From contig NC_088795.1 of NCBI RefSeq assembly GCF_011386835.1, forward strand, positions 12,381,441-12,445,440: a stretch of DNA of 64,000 bases, given 5' to 3'. The translations under genes were made by a program, and so were the position numbers. This DNA is from Chrysemys picta bellii. Lineage: Eukaryota > Chordata > Testudines > Emydidae. Shown piece by piece: positions 22,841-34,904 of this stretch. The notes under the pieces were generated by a model. It was not told where the DNA came from. It did no database searches and worked only from the letters and a program-made list of their open reading frames with translations. Position 1 is the stretch's first letter. Every line of letters starts with the position of its first letter.

Positions 22841-23014
22841 TATCTCCTAGAACTGGAAGGGACCTTAAAAGGTCATTGAGTCCAGCCCCCTCCCTTCACT
22901 AGTAGGACCAAGTACTGATTTTGCCCCAATCCCTAAGTGGCCCCCTCAAGGATTGAACTCACAACTCTGGGTTTAGCAGGCCAATGCTCAAACCACTGAG
23001 CTATCCCTCCCCCA
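22841..23014 (-). repeat. tRNA-derived SINE with CR1-like tail
   Basis: On the minus strand a tRNA-like head shows an A box (TAGCTCAGTGGTTTG at 23003-22989) and a B box (GTTGTGAGTTCAATCC at 22965-22950). It is followed by a CR1-type 3' tail with GGACTCAATGACC and CCAGTTCTAGGA blocks. The combination is that of a LINE-dependent SINE using the CR1 3' end. Confidence 0.8.
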
Positions 23015-23697
23015 CTTCAACCACAGATCCTATGGGGCTTGAAGCAGAGCATTATGAAAATAGCACTGACCGAGGAGAACAGCAGGTATATCTCAGCCTA
23101 GCAGACTAGATCACTTCTTGAGCTCCCTTCTAACCCGACATTGCGGTGATTCTATACCCTGATCATGTACATGTTTAAATTTGCACAGGGAGTAGTTCCA
23201 CAAAGTCCACTGGGACTAATCACAGTGCAAATAGTTATGTACATGCTTAAGTCTTAGCAGGGTCAGGGCCTTAGTCTGATAATTAGGCATCTCATCCATC
23301 TTATTTAATTCAATTCATGTATGTTTTATTTTAGGTGTGTTCTACTTATTACTGCACCACTGTAAAGCAAAACAGGTCATCTAGTGCAGAAATGACAATA
23401 AGTTCTTAAAAACCTGTTTAATTCACTGCAGTGACATGCCACCATATTAGAAAAAACCCTCAGCTTTTGGGTAGTGATACCATTTACTTTTTACTCCCCT
23501 GTCATCGTCTTGCATCGCATCTACTCCACTTCAATCAGCAGATCTCATTATCCTGTCACATACCCCAGTTATCCATCAGCGTGTGCAACGCCCCGGATTT
23601 GACTGCGGTTACTGCTATAATACATCAATGAACCAAGAGTGAGCGGAGATTGGGCCTCTGAAATTCAGCAGCTGGTGAACAAGGCAGCACAAAGCTC

Positions 23698-23710
23698 ATT
23701 CTCTTTCATC
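23698..23710 (-). promoter_or_regulatory. ISRE-like element upstream of D2
   Basis: Reverse complement reads GATGAAAGAGAAT, identical to the site at 19077-19089. It is about 140 bases before the TATA box at 23848. Confidence 0.35.
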
Positions 23711-23847
23711 ATCTCATTTTACTGTTTTCTTAGTGCCAAGAAGGAATTAAAGCAAGCAGAATAAATCCAATTTACTTGTGGGTTGTTAGTTTGTAAAAAC
23801 TATGTAATCTCGGTCTCATTTCAGATCCTCCCTCACACACCACACAG

Positions 23848-23855
23848 TATAAAAG
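23848..23855 (+). promoter_or_regulatory. TATA box of copy D2
   Basis: TATAAAAG about 95 bases before the ATG at 23951. Predicted transcription start near 23880, giving a 5' leader of about 70 bases. Confidence 0.65.
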
Positions 23856-23950
23856 CGTCACTGCTACCACAGGGTCTGTAGTTGCCACAGAGCTGATTTT
23901 AAGTAGCTGTTCACCACCAGCAAGGCAAGAAACAAACCAGCGAAGCAGCC

Positions 23951-24008
23951 ATGGACAACAAGATCACATTCTCCCTCCTGCTGCTTACTCTCACAGGCAT
24001 CTGTCAAG
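23951..24008 (+). CDS. CXC chemokine-type signal-peptide exon (copy D2)
   Basis: ATG opens 19 codons, MDNKITFSLLLLTLTGICQ, plus one base before a GTAAGC donor at 24009. The phase 1 junction after a short leader matches CXC chemokine exon 1. TATA box and ISRE-like site lie upstream, as expected for a CXCL9/10/11-type gene. The following 1.1 kb of arm sequence contains no CxC-encoding exon, and at about 25130 a 5'-truncated CR1 begins. No exons 2-4 were found in the next several kilobases, so the copy looks orphaned, possibly through the rearrangement that made the palindrome. D1 and D2 are transcribed away from each other. Confidence 0.5.
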
Positions 24009-25130
24009 GTAAGCAATTCAAAGTGCTTTTAACCTTTTCCCTTGTTAATGCCTTTTACAGTATTTGCAGAAAAAAAAATACTGTTTTAATGCAAAAGGTG
24101 TATGGAATTACTGAATGGCTTTAAACTCAGCACACACACTGTTTAAGAGAACAGATCACACAGAACGCATGCGGAGTTTAAGACAATTCCAGCTATGGCT
24201 TCACTTCTAATCCCAGAGCAGTTTTAAACAGATGGAACTCCACTGCCTTTGGTGACGTGATGCCTGATTTACACAGATGAAAGTGAGATCCGAATCAGAC
24301 CCTCAGTACAGGAACAGGGTAGTGTGCTGCATTTCGGGTAGTCCAAGTCTTTCCCCTGCTTGAGGTGTCCATGATGTCGACCACTCCAGGAGAGACCCAG
24401 AACCTCAAATTCAGCTGTTGGCTGGTTATTAAAGGGGGGAGCTGATTTGCAAATTTGTTTTCTGACAGTTATTTCAGCTGATTCACTCCAGTCTTTTAGG
24501 GTCCTATGTTCTGTTCCCTTGTGACGTGTGGTGGTGAGCAAATCAACGAAAGCTAGGACAGGAAAGCCTCACCGGTGGGGGAGAGAGAAGAGCAGAACTA
24601 ACACAGAATAGTCCCCATCTCTTCTGTTAAGGCTCCGGAAGACCTTCGATTGACGTGGGAACTCCATGGGGACAGGTCAAGTGTTGCGCCATGGAGCAGC
24701 TGCTGTGTGCTGCTGGCTAGTCGAGTGGATGTTTGCACCAAAAAGTAACTAGGCTTCTAGCAGCATTCGTTTCTGCCTCGCTCCTGTGCTGCTCTCAGCC
24801 AGGGAGGTAGAAGAGGAGTTCGGTGCAGCTAGAAAGCTTGTCTCTTTCGTTAGCCGAAGTTGGTCCAGTGAAAACCTCACCACCTTGTCTCTCTAATATC
24901 ATGGGACCAACACAGCTACAGCAATGTTGCAAACAGGGAGCTATTGGTCAGGCGTGGACAGAGGAGCCTATGGCAGTATTGTCTCCTAGGGATCTGTGAA
25001 GGGGAACAGGGGGCTGGACAGCACCATGGAGGAACTAGCACACGGTACGGTAAGAGTTTGCTTTCCTTGCTTCATCAGTGTCCCACTCACCCAGCTCCTC
25101 TCTCCTGAGGGGAGCAGCTATTCTTCATGT

Positions 25131-25888
25131 CAACAAGGACAAGTGCAGAGTCCTGCACTTAGGACGGAAGAATCCCATGCTCTGTTACAGACTAGGGACA
25201 GAATGGCTAGGCAGCAGTTCTGCAGAAAAGGACCTAGGGGTTACAGTGGACGAGAAGCTGGATATGAGTCAACAGTGTGCCCTTGTTGCCAAGAAGGCTA
25301 ACGGCATTCCGGGCTGTATGAGTAGGGGCATTGCCAGCAGATCGAGGGAGGTGATCATTCCCCTCTACTCGGCATTGGTGAGGCCTCATCTGGAGTACTG
25401 TGTCCAGTTTTGGGCCTCACACTACAAGAAGGATGTGGAACAATTGGAAAGAGTCCAGCGGAGGGCAACAAAAATTATTAGGGGTCTGGAGCACATGACT
25501 TATGAGGAGAGGCTGAGGGAACAGGGATTGTTTAGTCTGCAGAAGAGAAGAATGAGGGGGGATTTGATAGCTGCTTTCAACTACCTGAAGGGGGGTTCCA
25601 AAGAGGATGGATCTAGACTGTTCTCAGTGGTACCTGATGACAGAACAAGGAGCAATGGTCTCAAGTTGCAGTGAGGGAGGTTTAGGTTGGATATTAGGAA
25701 AAACGTTTTCACTAGGAGGGTGGTGAAGCACTGGAATGCGTTACCTAGGGAGGTGGTGGAATCTCCTTCCTTGGAGGTTTTTAAGGCCCGGCTTGACAAA
25801 GCCCTGGCTGGGATGATTTAGTTGGGAATTGGTCCTGCTTTGAGCAGGGGGTTGGACTAGATACCTCCTGAGGTCCTTTCCAACCCAG
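25131..25888 (+). mobile_element. CR1 LINE 3' end
   Basis: Plus-strand CR1 ORF2 C-terminus followed by the CR1 3' tail. Motifs: [64 protein letters not shown]. It stays open over about 190 codons, then ends with the GGTTGGACTAGATACCTCC tail. 5'-truncated exactly where the palindrome arm stops. Confidence 0.9.
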
Positions 25889-26425
25889 TCTCTGGGCTGC
25901 ACCTCCCAACGCCAACACCTGCATAGGGCTTTACCAAGGCCTCAGCCTGGGAATTGCCAGGCTGCAGGGCCGGCCCCAGGCTCCAGCTTAACAAACAGGT
26001 GCTTGGGGCGGCCAAGAGAGAGGGGCGGCACCTGCAGCAATTCGGGGGCGGCAGGTCCCTCACTCCCTCTAGGAGCGAAGGACCTGCCGCTGAACTGCCG
26101 CCGCCGATCGCGGCTTTTTTTTCCCAATATCCGCGGCCAGTCGCGAACACGGCTTTCTTTTTTTTTTTTTTGCTTGGGGCGGCAGAAATGCTGGAGCCGG
26201 CCCTACCAGGCTGGAGCTCCCCAGCTCCTCTGGCTGCTCCCCAGCCCTGCTCCACTCCAGGTGCCCTTTTCTCCTGGGCAGCCAGGTCCTTCTCTCTCTC
26301 CAGAGAGAGAGAGAGACTGATCCAGCTCCTCCCTGAGCCCTTCTAACAGGGCCAGGTGTGGCTCCTTCCCGATTCAGCCTAGCCTTTTTTCTCGGAGCGG
26401 GGTAACTGCCCTACTACACAGGTCA
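25889..26425 (+). repeat. Interspersed repeat R1, partial, with nested element
   Basis: Matches the 3' parts of 4990-5725 and 31160-31897 (TTACCAAGGCCTCAGCCTGG; CTGGAGCTCCCCAGCTCC; final GGGGTAACTGCCCTACTACA). Interrupted by the hAT element at 25965-26205. Confidence 0.65.
25965..26205. mobile_element. Short non-autonomous hAT element nested in R1
   Basis: Perfect 8-bp duplication CCAGGCTG (25957-25964 and 26206-26213). The ends CAGGGCCGGCC and GGAGCCGGCCCTA are inverted copies. It is 241 bp, GC-rich, with T runs at 26114-26123 and 26158-26171. Confidence 0.85.
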
Positions 26426-26942
26426 ATAAGTTAAAGGTATAAGAATGGTATAAATGCATTGTTAAATGTACAGGAACGTATTTGGTTTTAAACTTCATGA
26501 AAACTAATGGGATGCTACTTGCATTATTTTCACTTATGCGTATCCTGTTATAATGGAATAGCGAACATGTACATTGTATAGATCCCCTTTCTAACTAAAA
26601 AACCCAATCACATGAGAAACAACCTTGTGTAATGCAAATGAAGAACTTTAATAGGGAAGTGCTAATTCTCGCGCATTTCAAAGCAAGTGGTCATTGTGTG
26701 TGATCAGAGATCAAAGACTAAATGCACTCCTCTCTCTCTGCCATCAACGAAAGAGCCCATGTGGATAGCCAAACTGTCTATTTGTTTTTCTGTGAGAAGA
26801 AGCTATAAGTATGGACAAAAGGAAAAGTTCTTCATCTCTGGGTTGTTTGTATTCTAATAGGGCAGAATAGCTGAACGAGAAGAGGGAGATCCCCAGAGTT
26901 ATTCTGGGTAGCCCTAAAAGACTTCTGAGAAAATGGCAGATC
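26426..26942. other. Intergenic, no supported gene
   Basis: AT-rich, unique-looking sequence; no domain or splice structure seen. Confidence 0.4.
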
Positions 26943-26950
26943 GCTACATC

Positions 26951-27782
26951 CAGGGCCGGCTTTAGCAAAAGCAGGGCCCGATTCCTGGGGGCGTGGCTTG
27001 CTGCAAGCCCCGCCCCCAGGACCCGAGCCGCGCCGCGGGGGGGGGGGGGGGTGACGGGACGGGGGGACCCGAGCCACTCCGTGCCGCGGGGGGGGACGAG
27101 CCGAGCCGCGCCGCGGGGACGGGGGGAGCCGAGCCGCGGGGACGGGGCGGGGGGGAGCCGAGCCGAGCCGCGGGGACCCGAGCCGAGCTGCGGGGGACGG
27201 GGGACGGGGGGGGAGCCGAGCCGCGCCACGGGGGACGGGGGGGAGCCGCGCCGCGCCACGGGGGACGGGGGGGGGAGCCGAGCCGCGCCGGGGGGGACGG
27301 GGGACGGGGCGGGAGCCGAGCCGCGCCGGGGGGGACGGGGGACGGGGGACGGGGGGGGAGCCGAGCCGCGCCGGGGGGGACGGGGGGACCCGAGCAGTGC
27401 CGCGGGGGAGACGGGGGGACCCGAGCCGCGCCGCGGGGGCTGCGCCGGGGGACAGGGGGATCCGAGCCGCGCCGCGGGGGCCGGGCTGGAGCCAAGCCAG
27501 GCCAGAGCCGCTGGGGCCTGCGGGAACGGGCCGCGCCTCCCCGGAGCCCTTCTCCCGCCCCCCCCCCCCAGCTTACCTCATGCTGCTGGCCCGCCCCTGC
27601 TTCGTCTCAGACTTCCCGCAAATCTCTGATTCGCGGGAAGCAGGGGAGGGGGCGGGGCGTGCAGGGGAGGGGAGGAGGGGGGGAAGTGAGCTGGGGGCGG
27701 GGCGGACAGCTGCAGCGCGGGGCCCTCTTGGCGCGGAGCCCAATTCAGCCGAATCGGCTGAATCGGCCTAAAGCCGGCCCTG
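26951..27782. mobile_element. Non-autonomous hAT element with very GC-rich interior
   Basis: GCTACATC flanks both sides (26943-26950 and 27783-27790), a perfect 8-bp duplication. The termini CAGGGCCGGCTTTA and TAAAGCCGGCCCTG are perfect 14-bp inverted repeats. The interior is a G-rich array of GAGCCGCGCCGCGGGGGACGG-like units (27010-27480) with runs of up to about 14 G. The long open frames across it (up to 270 codons) reflect missing AT-rich stops, not genes. Confidence 0.9.
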
Positions 27783-28029
27783 GCTACATCTCTGCTACCA
27801 TTTGAAATTATAGACTGTGACTCACCTGTACATATATTTGTACCTGCTTTAACCTCTCAATAACTCTCATCAGCCTTTAGTTAGCTTACTACAGAATTAG
27901 CTACCTGCATTGTCTTTGGTGTGAGACTAGGATGCAAATCGACCTGGATGAGTGACGGGTCTCTTGGGACTGGGTGTTATCTGAAATATTTTGTGATTTT
28001 TGGTGTAAGTGACCATTTATCACATAGCA

Positions 28030-28745
28030 CGGCTTGCCTGGGTAGCAAGACAAGACTGAGAATATATTATTGCCCTTATATAAATCGATGGTACACCCAC
28101 ATCTTGAATACTGCATACAGATGTGGTCTCCTCATCTAAAAAAAGATATACTGGCACTAGAAAAGGTTCAGAAAAGGACAACTAAAATGATTAGGGGTTT
28201 GGAACGAGTCCCATATGAGGAGAGATTAAAGAGGCTAGGACTCTTCAGCTTGGAAAAGAGGAGACTAAGGGGGGATATGATAGAGGTATATAAAATCATG
28301 AGTGATGTGGAGAAAGTGGATAAGGAAAAGTTATTTACTTATTCCCATAATACAAGAACTAGGGGTCACCAAAAGAAATTAATAAGCAGCAGGTTTAAAA
28401 CAAATACAAGGAAGTTCTTCTTCACTCAGCGCACAGTCAACTTGTGGAACTCCTTACCTGAGGAGGTTGTGAAGGCTAGGACTATAACAGCATTTAAAAG
28501 AGAACTGGATAAATTCATGGTGGTTAAGTCCATTAATGGCTATTAGCCAGGATGGGTAAGGAATGGTGTCCCTAGCCTCTCTTTGTCAGAGGATGGAGAT
28601 GGATGGCAGGAGAGAGATCACTTGATCATTGCCTGTTGGTCCACTCCCTCTGGGGCACCTGGCATTGGCCACTGTTGGTAGACAGGATACTGGGCTAGAT
28701 GGACCTTTGGTCTGACCCGGTACGGCCGTTCTTATGTTCTTATGA
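28030..28745 (+). mobile_element. CR1 LINE 3' end, divergent subfamily
   Basis: Encodes a CR1 ORF2 C-terminus (MVHPHLEYCIQMWSPHLKKD, KVQKRTTKMIRGLERV, FFTQRTVNLWNSLPEEVV) and then the 3' tail ending CGTTCTTATGTTCTTATGAC. It is open for 158 codons. Different subfamily from the copy at 25131. Confidence 0.9.
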
Positions 28746-28894
28746 CAGACATTTCAATAAAGGGACTGTCTGTGACTCCATTATAAGACTGCTGTGGTAC
28801 TTTAGAAGTTCCCATTTGTTACTGGGTTGGGGGAATCTAATTACAGAACATACCACCAGTTTGGGGTGTCTGCCCTGCTTTTGACAGTCTGCCC

Positions 28895-30010
28895 TGAAGC
28901 AGGTGTGATGGGTTGGGTCACAGAAACCCCCTTGGGACTGCCACCGGATGTGCTGAGACTACCTCTGACTCCGTTTTCCCTGTCAGCTTGGGACTTCAGA
29001 ACCTTGTCTTGTTGAGCCAGACACGCTAGCCTGCTGCAAACACAGACCCAAGTCTGAACCACGTCCCCCAAAAGCTGCAGACTTAACTGAAAATGGCTTA
29101 GAAAGTGTTCCTGTCTCTAGCACCCAGATACCCACTTCCCAATGGGATCCAAACCCCAAATAAATCCATTTTACTCTGTATAAAGCTTATACAGGGTAAA
29201 CTCATAAATTGTCCGCCCTCTATAACACTGATAGAGAGAGTTGCACAGCTGTTTGCTCTCCAAAGTATTAATTACTTGCTCTGGGTTAATTAATAAGCAA
29301 AAGTGATTTCATTAAGTATAAACAGTAGGATTTAAGTGGTTCCAAGTAATAACAGACAGAACAAGTAAGTTACCAAGTAAAATAAAGCAAAACACGCAAG
29401 TCTAAGCCTAATACAGTAGGAAACTAGATGTAGGTAAATCTCACCCTCAGAGATGTTCCAATAAGCATCTTTCACAGACTAGACTCCTACCTAGTCTGGG
29501 TCCAGCAATCACTCACACTCCCATAGTTACTGTCCTTTGTTCCAGTTTCTTTCAGGCATCTCTTTGGGGTGGAGATACTACCTTTTGAGCCAGCTGACGA
29601 CCAAATGGAGGGGTTTCCAGGGCCTTTTATATTCTCTCTTGTGGGCAGAAACACCTTTGTTCTCCTGTGCAAGATCACAGCAACAAGATGGAGTCTGTAG
29701 CCACCTGGGCAAGTCACATGGTACTATGGATGATTCAGCTTTTTGCAGGCCGACATTATTGTTCACATGTTAGTTTGAACGTTCCCAGGAAAGCTCAGAT
29801 GTGGATTGGCACCTCCCAAAGTCCATTCTCAGTTAAGTGTTTCTTAATTGGGCACTTACTGAGAATAGTCCTTTCTCAAGAAGCTGACCAAATACTTCAC
29901 TGAGGCTACTTAGAATCAAAAAAGTACATAGCCAATATTCATAACTTAAAAAAAAAAGATATACAAATACAGACAGCATAATTATAACCAGCAAACTACA
30001 ACCTTTCCAT
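28895..30010. repeat. Probable interspersed repeat, unclassified
   Basis: The composition and the opening TGTGATGGGTTGGGTCACAG block resemble a turtle middle-repetitive element of about 1.1 kb. No coding domain, no terminal repeats resolved. The call rests on general resemblance, not on a second copy in this window. Confidence 0.3.
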
Positions 30011-31159
30011 AGACACCCAGTTATGGGCCGGAGGGTTTAGACTGAACCTCTAATCAGCTCACCGGGAATTCTGCGCTCAGTGGTGGCACGGTTGGGCCCG
30101 ATGTTGCTTAAGTTCCAATTCAAGTGAAACAAAACGACTTGGGCAGTTGATACTTAACAACAACTAAATTATTAGGAATATCCACCCCCCTCCGGAAGAT
30201 ACATTTGGTTATAAGCATCAAAAAGAAATAACCTCCTGTCTTTGAAATAAGTATAAAATATAGTTTGTAACCACTCCATCTCAAAACATGTTCCCAGTTG
30301 TAAATTATGATTTAGCATGACAATTTATCTTATATGGAATGGGGAAAAAAGAGGATTCTTGCATACGTCAAAATAATTTCCAGGTCAAACCCGGATTAGA
30401 TGGGCCTTTTCTTTAGAGAAAATAGGGGAAAGCACATTACAAGGTAGCGCCTCACCGTTCTTAAACTGAATGGATCACCTCAATTGGAAAGGCACAGAGG
30501 AAGCCTGGGTCTGGTCCTATTCAGTGGAGGGAGATAAAGGCCTGGGGAAAGCCTGAATCCAAGGGAATTTAAGGGGAGTGAAACTATAGGTGGTCCAAGT
30601 ATGCTCTCAGTTTCACGAGTGGTGCACATCAAAGGGAATGGAGCTCAGAAGTGAGATCAGAATCAGATCCCCCCTGTCTCAGAAGGCCCAGAAACTCACG
30701 TGCAATTCCAACTCTCCCACCTACACCCCTACTTCCGTTCTCTCTGGCACAAACCCTTCTAATGCTGCACCCAGTTCAGAAGAGCAATACTTTCCCTCCC
30801 TGAGCCACATACTTTTTTTCTCTAAATGCGTCTGACTCCTCCATGAAAGCGAAGTAGTTAACAGAACTGGCTTTGGCCAGATCCAATCTGAATAAAGGAG
30901 GGGCAAACTCTGCTTACGCACCTCAGCCCTGGCATGCAACACACCTGCTCTTCAGGCTGACTCTCTCCTGAGCAAACCACCAGTGGTGCCAAGTTACAGC
31001 GTGGGTTCATAAAGTGGGTCAAGCAGCCTCCCAGGGCTTCTGACTTGAGGGGGTTGTTTTGCGTTATGTAAAGTTCAGACATTTGACTGTCCCAACAGGA
31101 ACTGTGGCCTATAGACAAGCTATTCTAGCAGTCTGCATTCATTACATCACTGGTTGGCA
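30011..31159. other. Intergenic, no supported gene
   Basis: No recognisable exon, RNA or repeat family. Confidence 0.4.
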
Positions 31160-31897
31160 ACGCCACGGTGTTGACTGTTCTGCTGTACTGTACATAGGGG
31201 TTTAACACTGTAGCAAGATTGAGACTCACCAGTGTGGCACCTCCTGTTGGTCGTCCTGGGAATTAGCTCTTCCAGCCCAGAGCACCCTCTGCAGGCCGGT
31301 GTCTCGCCTGCTGCTAGCTCTGTGTCCTTCCCAGACCCCGGTGTCCTTTGCCCAGGGTTCTGCCCACCGCATGTACCCCCTCACTCTGGGTCTCCCCGCC
31401 CAGAGAACCCCCAACCCCCTATCCCCACCTCGCCTCAGTGGCTACTGCCAGTCTCCATTTAGCCGCCGCTCACTGGGGCAGACGACAGTCTGTAAACCAC
31501 TCATCATTGGCAAGTGGGGATTGGACCACCTGCCTCTACCTATCTCTGGGCCGCCCCTCTGCAGCCCCAGGACCTTTTGTGGGCCCTGAACTCGGCCTGC
31601 AGCCTGGGGCTCTGCTAGGCTGGAGCTCCCCAGCTCCCTCTGCCCTTCCCCAGCACTGCCCCACCCTAGATACCCTCCTCAGCCTCCCAGGCAGCCCGGT
31701 CCTTCTCTCTCTCTCTAAGGAGCTAGAGCGAGTGTGTTTTTAGTCTCTGGCCCTCAGCCCTCTTATAGGGCCAGCTGGGCCCTGACTGAGCTGGTCACAG
31801 CTGTGGCCGCTTTTCCAATCAGCCCAGTTCCAGCCACAGCCCTCTCCAGGGCTGCTTTAACCCCTTCAGGGCCGGAGCGGGGTGACCACCCCACTAC
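31160..31897 (+). repeat. Interspersed repeat R1, near full-length copy
   Basis: Same order and orientation as 4990-5725; about 80% alike by eye. Ends GGGGTGACCACCCCACTACA. Open frames on both strands are not conserved between the two copies. Confidence 0.65.
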
Positions 31898-34689
31898 AAA
31901 AACTAATGAATATGGGGAACAGATTACATAAAATCTTTGGAGCAGCGATTGTCTTCTTGTTGTGGGTCTGTACACTACCTGGCACAATGGGGGGCTGGTC
32001 CATGATTGGGGTTCCTAGGCAGCACCTCAATACAAATAACTAATAGTCAGACTGTAAGAGCCATCTCCCCAGAAAGTCCCTGCACTGGAGGAGGAGAGGA
32101 GCATACACTGTAGCTCTCTATTCCTGCACACATTGGCCAAGGAAAGACGAGCTGAACAGTAGAGGACAGACACTTTGCAGGCAGCTCTGGCCATCAACAA
32201 GAGAGGGTGGATGCAACAGGAAAACTTGGAAACCACTTTAGGTATCAGCCTGTGAAACAAGACTAAGCCCCTCAGTGAAAGCAATGGTCAAACACCGCAA
32301 GGGAGAGAACACAATAGAGGGGGCTGCAATACGCTGTGTGGCTGCAAACAACAGACCCTGCCGGCATCAGCTAAACGACACACATGGCGTATCCCAGACT
32401 GAAGCCAGGAACGTTGACTTCAACACCACAGAGCCCCTGCCTCTGGTAGCTAAAGAAGAGCGTTGGTCAGCTGTGGTGTTCATACTATGGATTAGGCCTT
32501 CTGGGGTTGCAGTCACGAGCGAGCGACATAGTTACGTGCACTTGAGCAGGTCTGACCTACAGATGGGATCGACACACACACACACACACTTAACCAATGA
32601 AACACACATTGTAGAAATTAAAAGGGGCACCTGATAGCCTGTTAGTGCTCAGATCAGAAAGACCACCAGCAATATTGACTGTATCTGCAAAAAAACGAAG
32701 GCTGGACTAGACGTGGAGACTGTCCTCTCATCCCTAGAGATGCTCTTTTGAGATCAGCAAAAGGAGAAGTGTGTAGAAGCTGATCTGATCACTGGATAAA
32801 GAGAGGGCTTTGTTCTACTGGGCTATCTAGCCAGTTTTTTCTTATGAACACAGGTTTTTAAATGTTTAAGTAAATTTGGGAATAGATGGATATGACAAAT
32901 TGTGGCTTTTTGCTCCGTTTCCAGAGCCTGGGATGGCAGCTCTGTTAATGGTGGATAGGCCAGGATGAAAGATTCCAACCCAGGCTGAAGTGCAGTGGCT
33001 GAGGAGAACTCTATTAATAGAAGACTGGAATAGATGCCTATCCACCCTGCTGTTGGTGTTGCCGTTCAGAACCACACCTGAAAAAAATAGAGCACTTCGG
33101 GCAAACTCTGGTGTCAACTGAAGTCAAGGCTGGGTGCTCGTTCAGCAATTTTGAAAACCAAGTTACTTAATACAGGCAACTAAATATGTATTTAGGATCA
33201 TAACTTTAGGCACCATTAAAAAAAATCTATGGCCTGTATTTCAAAGAGCTATGGGCCACCTTTTCAATGGAGTTCATCACATGGCAGCTCCTGTTTGGAA
33301 AATCTGGGCTCTCCCCTTGTGTTTAAAGTGCCCATTATCCAGAAACTCCGGTGGATCCGCGGAGGGCAGAACTCTTTTGGAAATCTGACCATCTAGATGT
33401 CTAAGTGGGAGCTGAGCGGTTTTGAAAATCCAACCCAACGCTGCTTTGGCTGTATTCTTCGAAGGATACCCGAAGTGTCCACTACAACGGCATTCACTTA
33501 CTGGGAGCAGGGACAGGCCCTACCTTGTCCTGTGTCAAGGACGAACAAAGTTAGCACAGCTGCTTTCTGTCGCCCTAAAAAAAAAAGACTTCATTCCCCA
33601 TCCAGAGTGTGACAGCAACATGAAAAAAATTACTGAGAAGTGGAAAATGTGGCTTGCACATATACCCTTTGATTACAACATTCATTTTGTCCTCTCTGTG
33701 TCATCATTTCTAGCAGTTGACACGCTATCCCCCTAGGAAGACGCATGCCTGTGTGGTTACTCCCGTTCCTGTGGTCTTCCCATGCTACACTTCAGCATGT
33801 CTGAGCATGAAATCTGATCCACTGACCTTTGCTGTGCCAATTTTACCGATACAAGAGATTAATGTATTCACCGCTTCTCACTGCTTTAATAGACACTGAA
33901 CCACCCAGTCGCTCTCCTATTTCACCATCTCCTGGCTGTGTAACCAAGCATATGCATACATTCTAATTATATAGTGGAAGAGTCTAGCCATGAGCTAATC
34001 CCAGTTTTGGAATCTAGATGGTGTGCAGATAATTTTCTAGTGTCATTCAGCTCTCACCCTGGAAGGAGTTCACTCTTTCCGGATGACCACTCAGTTGTGG
34101 TTTCTATTTAACTTTGTGGACTGCGCCTAACCCGAGGTGTGAACCTGGGTTACATTGGGATGAATGAGTCTCAAATGATTTGAAGGTTCCTTATCTGAAA
34201 ACTCTTATTATTAATTATTAATCATTATTATTATTGCAGTACCATTTCGAAACCATAGTCAAGGGCCCCATTCTGGTAGGTGCCATAGAAACATGGAGTA
34301 AAAAATAAAAAGACAACCTTTCTGGCCCCATGGAGCCCTCATGGGTTGGAATCCAGGCCCTAAGTCAACAGGAATTTTGCTATTTGCTTCAGTAGGGCAG
34401 GATTTCACCTCTGATGTGTAACGAAAATGTACACAAATGCCTTTGGAGTAGAAAACCCACAAGATCAGATTCCAGCAGGTTTGAGGCAAGCTGGGGGAAG
34501 GACTGGGTAGCTGCCTCCTGGGGAAAATGGAAAGACAATAGATAAATGTAGGTGTCCACCATAAAAAAAAGTTGTTGGCCCCTCTCAGATCCTGTTCCCC
34601 TCTTCATAGTGAAGATTGTCTCCTCTTTCCACCCCTCTGTCCCCATGACTGAGCCTTTGCTAGGGCGTGCAGAGCTGCCGTGACAGTCA
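31898..34689. other. Intergenic, (CA)n at 32572-32588, no supported gene
   Basis: Contains a short ACAC microsatellite and a TTATTA-rich tract near 34205. Otherwise no feature recognised. Confidence 0.4.
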
Positions 34690-34717
34690 GCTGTGAAGTG
34701 GAGGGGTAACAAGAAGA

Positions 34718-34840
34718 GCCTGTCTGCGTTAAGTAGGTTGTCTTGCCATGTAGGAGCAGCACCACCCAGGGTATTTCATGAGGCTCCGGCAAAGAGTTCC
34801 TCACCTTGTTCTGCTCTCAGGCAGCACAAAAAACAGCACA
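34718..34840 (+). repeat. Copy 1 of a 110-bp locally duplicated segment
   Basis: TAAGTAGGTTGTCTTGCCAT through GGGTATTTCATGAGGCTC to TGCTCTCAGGCAGCA is repeated in the same orientation at 35970-36083 with about 90% identity. Open in two frames in both copies. Unknown origin. Confidence 0.6.
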
Positions 34841-34904
34841 CAGTTAACAGAAAGGCGATGTATGTGCAGAGCTTTTGTGTGATGAAGAAAGAGCACCTAA
34901 TTGT

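Larger units (their letters stand above)
23095..25130 (-). repeat. Right arm of inverted repeat 1
   Basis: Mirror of 17685-19690, separated by a 3.4-kb spacer. It holds copy D2 of the promoter and signal-peptide exon on the plus strand and an old SINE (about 24840-24930). It ends abruptly at a CR1 element. Confidence 0.85.

Noticed and set aside
22950..23003. Possible tRNA gene (A and B boxes on the minus strand)
   Set aside because: Cloverleaf arms do not pair well and a CR1-type tail follows; it is a tRNA-derived SINE.
25078..25674. 198-codon open frame as a host gene
   Set aside because: Clear CR1 ORF2 C-terminus followed by the CR1 3' tail.
26993..27805. Open frames of up to 270 codons on both strands
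   Set aside because: They lie in the GC-array of a hAT element; lack of AT-containing stops explains them.
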